64,000 bases of DNA from Nageia nagi (taxonomy: Eukaryota > Pinophyta): the NCBI GenBank assembly GCA_050084985.1, contig JBITNC010000001.1, positions 21,328,001 through 21,392,000 on the forward strand. Direction: 5' to 3'. Both the position numbers and the translations under genes were made by a program. Of the stretch, positions 57,520 to 64,000 are shown piece after piece. The notes under the pieces were generated by a model. It searched no databases, was not told the origin of the DNA, and saw nothing but the letters and a program-made list of their open reading frames with translations. The first letter of the stretch is position 1, and each line of letters starts with the position of its first letter.

Positions 57520-58025
57520 TATTGGAATGTATAATGTATTATTGTAAAGGTTTTTATTAAATTTTTTATGTAAATTCACTAATATTTAAGGGTATAATTT
57601 GATACCTTAAGTATTTAAGTGAATATGATAATGTAACTTATCCTACACTCCATGTCTTGAGCATGCCCCTTGGGTAAAAGGATGTGCATATCATGCTTTT
57701 GTACATTGGATAAAAGGGTGACTCAAAGAGGGATTATAGCCTATAAATATAAGGCTCTCTCTTTGTTATCACACATCAATTTGTGGAGTAAATTTATGCT
57801 ATAGGATAGAAGTGTAGGAGTTGAGATCAGGAGGATTGTAAGAGAATTGAATTTGTGATTGAAGTAAAGATCTAGTTAGTGGATGTACTCCTAGTTGGAC
57901 AAACCACTTTACATCTTGAGTTACTTTGTGATATTATATTATTTTTAAGTTTGTTAGATATTAATGAGAGCTTTCATGTGATATTGGTAGTTTAGGATTG
58001 TTTTTGTTATAGTTCAATTCTCACA
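57520..58025 (+). repeat. Element F 5' LTR (506 bp)
   Basis: It starts TATTGGAATGTATAATG (TG decayed to TA; TGTTGGAA is a usual copia start) and ends TTCTCACA immediately before the primer site. The left edge is where similarity to element E stops and is uncertain by a few bases. The partner LTR is not in the window. Confidence 0.75.
57741..57752 (+). promoter_or_regulatory. Candidate TATA box of element F LTR
   Basis: CTATAAATATAA lies 221 bases into the LTR and is followed by a CTCTCTCTTTG stretch. Position and motif suit a copia promoter. Confidence 0.55.
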
Positions 58026-58039
58026 TTTGGTATCAGAGC
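58026..58039 (+). other. Element F primer-binding site (initiator-Met tRNA)
   Basis: TTTGGTATCAGAGC contains the exact 12-base complement TGGTATCAGAGC used by many plant copia elements, directly after the LTR. Confidence 0.92.
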
Positions 58040-58043
58040 TTGG

Positions 58044-61000
58044 TGTGAAAGCTCATCTTCAACTTGAAGGTCCTCATTCTTCATTCTTCACTTCATTGTA
58101 AGTAAAAGTACTTCAAAGGTATAATATCCTTCTCTTTATTTTGGATTACTAACATATTTTGTGTTATGTTTTATTTTATTGCAAAATATTGTTTAAATTA
58201 GCAATATATTATGATACAATTTTTTTTTACTTATACTAATATTCTATATTGTTAGTTACAATTTTAAAATTGCCTATTATATTGCTATAACTTTGCATAT
58301 CTTTAATTTGAATATTTTTTCTTGTATATCAAAAGGCTTGAGTAAAAAATATATATATATACTACATTTTTCCTTCAAAATTATATGCAAAAAATCAATA
58401 AAATGTTTATCCATATTTGATTTTTTTTCAATAGATATATTTAAAAAAAAATCTAACTAACTATAATGGGAGGGTAATTCTATAGTTTACTTTAAATTAA
58501 ATCAAAAATATATATTTTTATTTTCTTTGAATGTTTATATTTTTTTTGATTCAAAATCAAAATTGTGAGGGGGAGGTTGACCAAGCCCCTAACACCATAG
58601 ACTAGATTCCTACACCACCATCCCTCCTCTATTGTGTGGATCACTCCTTTGCATTATGTTTACAACTTGGTTGAGTCTACTCACTCTTGGGTCCATGGCC
58701 ATTTAAACTTATGTGGGTTTTTGAAACCTTAGTAGCTCCTTTTGACTAGGAAATTTGCAACTCCTTCAATCTCCTATGACCCCTACCTCTCTAGAGCTCC
58801 TATAATCTATCATAACCCATTATTTCATCCTTCACCCCCTTCTTTCATTCACAAGTCCTTCTAAAACCCTCCTCTTCTTCCTCCATCCTCACATAAGATT
58901 TCAAAGAAGCATTTACCTCATGATTGACCTTCCTCCTTTTGTCTCATTGCCAAGTCACCTTTCACCTCTGACCAAAACCCTTTATTTTCTTCTCTCCTCA
59001 TCAGGACCTTCTATTTAATCATGGTGGTAAATGAATGTCAATGAAGGATAAATCTCTAGTCATGAGCGATTGTTGCTCTATTGGCCAACTAAATGATCAA
59101 ATAAAGCAAATACACAAATGGTAAAATGACTTAATTTAGGGAAAAATCTAGGGAACAAACTCTCTCAATTGACTTGAATTGGGTAAATTGAATCAATGGG
59201 CCAAACCATTCAGGCAAGCTTATGCCATGATTCTTAGCATAGTAATTAATTATCATAATGGTTGATAGTTAAACAATGGCTTTACCATGGTGGTTGAATA
59301 ATCCCATGTAGTTGGAGGGCTAAAAATCAAATGATGGTTAGCCCTTGGTAGTATTATTGACTAATGGCAACATGGATCTCCCATCTCCTTATAGCTTTGC
59401 ACCCACCATGGAGCTCCCATTGTGGCCTCCTTGTTGAGACATTCTTAATGAAAAATATTTTTTCAAAGCTCTAAATAAAAATAATAAATAATAAAAATAA
59501 AAATAATAAAATCCAACTAATGTACTAAGAAAACTTTAAATTCCTTTTCCTTGATAGACATTTAATTTTCCTTGCCTGTTTATAAGTCACTTCTTCCTAT
59601 TCAATGCACTTAGAAAGCTTGCACAACACATTTAAAGTATTATCATGATGAGTTGACTTATCTTACTTTAGAGTATGTTGTTGGTCACAAATTCATCATT
59701 ACCCCTTTAATGCTCTCCCACTTTGAGTTAAATTGTGGCTAAAATATAATTTATTTTTGGAATACAATTTGGGTTGGCTAATACATCTAGAGTATGGTTA
59801 TGCCTAAATTAGAGAAGGAAAATAATACTTATTTAATTTAGCAATGCTATTAAGGGAAAATAAAGTGTATTTACTTAACATTAGAATGGATATTTATTTA
59901 TTTTTTTGCATACTTTTTAAAGATAAAATGTTAAGTTAAGCTAAATTTGCTATCTTTAGGAGTACAACCTTAAGTAAAAAGGATGAATTTTGTATGAATT
60001 TTTACTTTAAGATTAACACATGTTGCTTGCTTAATTTTTTAAGTTAATAGTACTTAAAATTTTTAAGTCAAATGCATACTTAGTACTTAATTTGTTTTTT
60101 AAATCTAACAATGCATTTTTTGGAACTTATTTGTAAAGCTAACAATGCATGCTTAAGGAATTAATTTTTTAAGATACATGCTTATGAATTAGAAATTGCA
60201 TGTTGAATATTTATTTGCAAAGTGTTGAACTTATGCAAACTATGGAAATGATGCATGCAAAGTTAATTATGGAAATAATATATGCCTAACCAAGCATTTA
60301 TTCCTAATGCAAATATTAATGAACGTGTGCAAAATTAGGAATGATGTAAAGGTGTCCTTTATGGGTTGGTAAACAAAACCCATTGGACACTTAGGTTTTA
60401 AATTGAATGGATTATTTTATTTATACTCCTTACCTCATGTTTCATTTTTTACTTAGGAAAACAAAAATACAAACATTGATATGAACAACCCTTTAAAATA
60501 AACACATCTAAATGTACATTCTACAACATGACTTGTTTAGGGAGCCATGAGGTGAGGATAGGCAAACTAGAGCCTTTAAGTCCAATGATCCAAGTGGTGA
60601 AAAGTCCATACTTCTTAATTGCCCCTATGTCCTCTATTGGTATAGACATAACTCTATTAGGTGGACATGCATGTGTATAGTGATACCACATGTGTGCATG
60701 TCCATTTAGAAATTATCCTGATAACTTGGGAGGAAAACTTGAAACCTAATCAAGATTAATAATTTAGCCAATCCAATAAATATTGAAATATTGAAAAATA
60801 GTTAGTACTTCTCTTTGTGAGAGTATATTACTACCCAAGGGGAACTAGTTAAGGATTGGTAGTACTTGGGATCCTCTTGTGTGGGCATCTAGGTGAAGGC
60901 CTAATTTTAGATTAAAAAATAAGCTTGAACAATGTCACTTTACATCTATGGTTCTTGAGATGAGAAATGTATTTGGAAACATGGATTATTATTTAACATT

Positions 61001-61131
61001 TGCACTTGTGATTCAAATAAAGCATGTGTTTAATATTAAATATAACATGTATTATTTACTTGGTTAAAACTTAACATTTGATGTTATTTATTGAAACCAC
61101 ATGTTTATTATTTCACATTCTTGTGTAGCAA
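58044..61131 (+). other. Element F unusually long leader, content unassigned
   Basis: About 3.1 kb lies between primer site and gag ATG, where copia elements usually have far less. 58560-59460 is richer in C and in CCT/CCAC phrases than its surroundings but has no open frame. 59464-59513 is a simple AATAAA-type repeat. 59880-60300 has repeated AACAATGCAT and TACTTAAT phrases. I see neither LTR pair nor coding motif, so either a non-coding insertion or a true long leader is possible. Confidence 0.6.
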
Positions 61132-61243
61132 ATGGAAGAATCCTTTTTACCCAAACACATTGTTGATGGTTCCAACTATGGGATTTAAAAACCATAGATG
61201 AAAGCTGAATTGCAAGCAAAGAAGCTATGGCAAATAGTGAATA

Positions 61244-61307
61244 TGTTATGAACTGTTACACCAAAAGGTCGACCTATAAGTGAATCCGTACACCCAAGAT
61301 CTTAACA
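61244..61307 (-). repeat. TRIM terminal repeat, left copy (64 bp)
   Basis: It starts TGTTATGAACTGTTACACC and ends GATCTTAACA on the plus strand. It is the 3' repeat of the minus-strand element. Confidence 0.92.
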
Positions 61308-61429
61308 TTCCACCATGATTTGCATCCGACGTCCTCGGTGGCTCTCACTTGTGGCAGCTCTCACTCTAGTCTTCTCTAGGTAGCCCTTTCCACAATAGCC
61401 CTTTTCGATGATTCGAACTTGGGATGTAT

Positions 61430-61448
61430 GGCCTACTCTGATACCAAA
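61430..61448 (-). other. TRIM primer-binding site
   Basis: The minus strand reads TTTGGTATCAGAGTAGGCC directly after the terminal repeat: TGGTATCAGAG matches initiator-Met tRNA at 11 of 11 bases. Confidence 0.88.
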
Positions 61449-61512
61449 TGTTATGAACTATTACACCAAAAGGTCAACCTATCAGTGAATCTATACACCT
61501 AAGATCTTAACA
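61449..61512 (-). repeat. TRIM terminal repeat, right copy (64 bp)
   Basis: It starts TGTTATGAACTATTACACC and ends GATCTTAACA on the plus strand; same length as the left copy. Confidence 0.92.
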
Positions 61513-62340
61513 GAATAGGATCTTGTACCTCTTACAAATGAGAAGTCACTAGAGGCTTACAACATAAAGAATGAGTTGGCAACCTGCATGATTTATTATG
61601 TAATTTTAAATGATATGCTCTTAATGATATCCTCTTTAACGTTAGTGAAGGAAGCATTAGATAAGCTAAAGCAAATCTACCTTGATTCAAATTTTTCAAA
61701 AAGGTTTACCATTCTCCAAAAGTAGCTTCAATATGATCAAGGGGAAGATGAAAATGTGGCTATATCCTTGAACAAAATTATTGACCTAAGGATCCAACTT
61801 GTTGCTTGTGGGTGTAATTGGATCAATGATGAGTTCATAGTCTTCATCATTCTTCAAAGCCTCTCTCAAAAGTTTGGAAACTTTGTAACAATTATGAAAA
61901 CAATGCTTGATAATGAAGAAGAAGTCATCTCCCTTGAGAACCTTTCAAGGCACCTATTGAAGCATGAGAAAACCCTTAACAATAAAGGGTTGATTTCTTC
62001 TCCTAAAGATAATAATGTTGCTCTTAGAGCAACCAAAACTCCTTTCAAGTATAATTTCAACCATCAAAAGAAATCTTACCCTTCTTCCTTTAAAAAGGTT
62101 GGGAAAAGAGTCAATGGCTACAACAATAATAGAAATAACAACCATAGCAATAGGAATAAAGGCAATAATAATCACTTCAAGCAAAGAGATTAAAAAAACA
62201 AAGCAAACACTCCTTATATTAAGAAAAATTTTGATAGCAATTGTAACTATTATGGCATTCAAGGTCACAAAGAAGTTGATTGTTACAAAAAGAATAGAAA
62301 GGAAAAATACAAAGGTAATGGAAATGTAAAGAACTATAAA

Positions 62341-62760
62341 GAAAAGAAAAATACTCATACTAGTTTTGCTATGATGCTTTGCTCCATGTCTCATTCTTTT
62401 TAATATAAGTGGATTGTTAACTCTAGTTGCACTAATCACCTATGCTTTGAAAAAGAAAGGTTTAAGAACTTTCATAAGTATAATAAGAATGTGGTTGTGA
62501 GAGGTGATAACTCTACCCTTGAAGTCCAAAGAATTAGGAGTGTGCTAATTCATAGAATGGTTCTTGAAAATGTTCTCTATATTCCTAAGTTAAAAATGAA
62601 CCTTCTCTCTATGATTCAAGTTGCTAAAAAATGGTACTCTTTTGAGTTTGACCCTCAATTTTGGTGCATTAAGAAAGGAATTTCCACTTGGGTTAAATGA
62701 TCAGTAAAAGATAATCTCTACATTGTGGATCAAGTTTCATCAAAGATGTGTCTTACTTCT
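62341..62760 (+). pseudogene. Element F protease
   Basis: After a stop near 62402 the frame reads KWIVNSSCTNHLCFEKERFK, where related copia proteases have the catalytic DSG; here it is NSS, so the active site is lost. The open frame 62491-62700 continues with a strand pair and ENVLYIPKLKMNLLSMIQVA, a well conserved copia segment before GAG-pre-integrase. Confidence 0.88.
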
Positions 62761-63595
62761 AATGTGTGTTCTAAAGGTAATCTTTGGCATCATTATTTAG
62801 AAAACTTTAACCATAAGAGTATTCAAGTCATGAAAGACCAAGAACTTATGGAAGGTTTTCCTTTAATTTCTCCTTTGATTGGTCTATGCAAGAAGTGTAT
62901 TCTTTGGTAAGATGCATAGATAAAAGTTTGAAAAAGATAAGGTAATAATAGCATCTCAACTTATTCAACTTGTGCATTCAAATTTGATGGGTCCATCTTA
63001 GACTAAGTCATTTAGAGGAGCATATTACATTTTGATCCTCATTGATGACTTTAGGAGGATGACCTTTGGGTATCTACTTGAGCACAAAGATCAAACTCTT
63101 AAGAGTTTTAAGGTTTTTAAGGCCTTTGTTGAGAATCAAACTAACCTTAAAATCAAAATGTTGAGATCAGATAATGGAGGAGAATATAACAATAATAAGT
63201 TTAATGACTATTATGCTAAGTATGGAATTAAGAAGTAGTTTACAATTCCATACACTCCTTCGTATAATAGTGTTGCCAAATAGAAAAATAGAACAATCAT
63301 GGAGATGGCTAGATGCATGTTGGGTAATCTTCTTAAGTTATTATGGGGTGAAGCTATGAGCATTACTATTTAAACCTTGAATAGGTGTCCCATAAAATAT
63401 ATTCAAAGTAAAACTCCTTTTGAGGCATGGTCAATAAGAAAACCTAACATTTTTTACCTTATGGTGTTTGGTTGTGAAACTTTTTCCAACATTATTTCTA
63501 AGAAAAGAAAAAAGTTAGACAAAAGAATTGAAAAATTCATCTTTATAGGTTATGACAGTCAGCATAGAGGCTATAGACTCTACTCTTCAACCTAA
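62761..63595 (+). pseudogene. Element F GAG-pre-integrase and integrase
   Basis: GAG-pre-integrase reads LWHHYLENFNHKSIQVMKDQ in the open frame 62725-62910, which ends with LCKKCILW, the two Cys of the zinc site. The core has LIDDFRRMTFGYLL (first Asp, 63032 onwards), LRSDNGGEYNNNKF (second Asp), and SVAK then a stop and KNRTIMEMA, where the catalytic Glu codon now reads Lys. Two G-to-A/C-to-T changes together explain the Lys and the stop. The open frame 63377-63595 carries the C-terminal part (RCPIKYIQSKTPFEAWS to FIFIGYDSQHRGYRLY). Confidence 0.92.
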
Positions 63596-64000
63596 AAAGT
63601 AATATTCATTTTAAAATATGTAAAGTTCAATGAACTTTCTAAAGAATCTACTTCTAACAAGGATGTTGATGATCTAGAGGACTCTTTAGTTGCTCCTAGC
63701 TGGTTGGATATTTATATAGACAAGTCACCTCAAGAAAAAAATTCTCCAACATAAAGGATAACAAGGAGCATGACTTTGAACAAATCCTTAATTTCCAAGA
63801 TTGACAACAAAAATGAGCCCTCAACTTTCAAAGAAGCTTCTAAACATGACTATTGGATGGAAAGCATAAAAGTGGTGTATGAGACACTTATGAAAAATAA
63901 AACTTAGGACATAGTTCCTTATCCTAATGATAAGAATGTGATTGGAAATAAATGGATCTACAAGGTCAAGTTCAATTCAATTGGAGATATTGAGAAATAG
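63596..64000 (+). pseudogene. Element F reverse transcriptase, N-terminal start
   Basis: A linker rich in Ser and Asp reaches RITRSMTLNKSL, then SKHDYWMESIKVVYETLMKN and IVPYPNDKNVIGNKWIYKVK, the start of the copia RT domain. It runs to the window edge, so the catalytic boxes are not visible here. Confidence 0.88.

Larger units (their letters stand above)
61244..61512 (-). mobile_element. Element T: TRIM-like miniature LTR retrotransposon (269 bp)
   Basis: Direct repeats of 64 bp (61244-61307 and 61449-61512) both start TGTTA and end TAACA. They enclose 141 bp with no coding capacity. On the minus strand the 5' repeat (61512-61449) is followed by TTTGGTATCAGAGTAGGCC, an initiator-Met primer site, and GATGCAAATCATGGTGGAA precedes the 3' repeat. 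Perfect GAATA duplications flank it. Size, repeat length and primer site match terminal-repeat retrotransposons in miniature, which move with enzymes supplied by others. Repeats differ at five positions by eye, mostly transitions. CG sites inside it suggest a fairly recent arrival. Confidence 0.9.
61239..61517 (-). other. Target-site duplications of the TRIM (GAATA, 61239-61243 and 61513-61517)
   Basis: GAATA flanks both ends of the 269-bp insert without mismatch. Confidence 0.92.
61132..62340 (+). pseudogene. Element F gag, interrupted by a TRIM-like element
   Basis: From the ATG at 61132 the frame reads MEESFLPKHIVDGSNYGI, then stops, and ELQAKKLWQIVNM up to the insertion at 61244. After 61512 it resumes with EKSLEAYNIKNELATCMI and ALDKLKQIYLDSNFSKRF. 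The open frame 61756-62193 follows (ISLNKIIDLRIQLVACG, LENLSRHLLKHEKTLN), the normal copia gag order. A basic Asn-rich tail leads to a knuckle CNYYGIQGHKEVDCYKK (second Cys lost) near 62240-62290. Confidence 0.88.
57520..64000 (+). mobile_element. Element F: Ty1/copia retrotransposon, right part outside window
   Basis: A 506-bp LTR, a perfect 12-base initiator-Met primer site, a very long leader, gag, protease, integrase and the start of RT follow in copia order on the plus strand. The rest of RT, RNase H and the 3' LTR lie beyond base 64000. It is inserted in the 3' LTR of element E and is itself hit by a TRIM-like element. Stops are fewer than in element B, and the primer site is intact, so F is younger than B. 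Confidence 0.9.

Noticed and set aside
58560-59460. C-richer block considered as a host gene exon
   Set aside because: No open frame of useful length, no splice pattern and no recognisable protein motif.
61954-62439. Minus-strand 161-codon hydrophobic frame resembling a membrane protein
   Set aside because: It overlaps the well supported copia gag and knuckle of element F on the plus strand; hydrophobicity comes from reading Asn/Lys-rich codons backwards.

Overview
The window reads as a gene-poor, AT-rich stretch of a large plant genome built almost entirely from nested, decayed retrotransposons. I see no intact host gene, no tRNA or rRNA gene and nothing bacterial. The organism call (a land plant, possibly a gymnosperm or another species with a very large genome) is an inference. 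It rests on plant-type Ty3/gypsy elements with a second, archaeal-type RNase H (Tat lineage), plant-type Ty1/copia elements, an L1-type LINE, very low CG content and deep nesting. Every long reading frame is broken by stops and frameshifts, so nearly all coding features are pseudogenes.

Layout: (A) 1-9095, minus strand: a Tat-type gypsy element (LTR, leader, gag, protease, RT, RNase H, archaeal RNase H) whose integrase and 3' LTR lie left of the window. It is inserted into (L) 9096-12000, minus strand: an L1-type LINE ORF2 remnant. 12001-14500 holds a short tandem array, an unrecognised coding-like fragment and a second LINE tail. (B) about 15500-20800, plus strand: an old Ty1/copia element with a large gag. 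20800-23955 shows nothing I can name. (C) 23961-51025, plus strand: an old gypsy element with both LTRs and a 5-bp target duplication (CTCAT). It is split inside its archaeal RNase H domain by (D) 28707-41661, minus strand: a younger related gypsy element with both LTRs and a near-perfect target duplication. (E) 51434-57519, plus strand: a gypsy-derived element with gag but no pol. Its 3' LTR is cut by (F) 57520-64000, plus strand: a Ty1/copia element running off the right edge. The gag of F carries (T) 61244-61512, minus strand: a 269-bp TRIM-like miniature element with 64-bp terminal repeats and a perfect GAATA duplication.

The nesting gives a relative order: LINE before A; C before D; E before F before the TRIM. 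The most unusual points are in C and D. Both place the archaeal-type RNase H between protease and RT rather than after the RT-linked RNase H as in A. Both also carry a long extra reading region, ending in coiled coil, between integrase and the 3' LTR.
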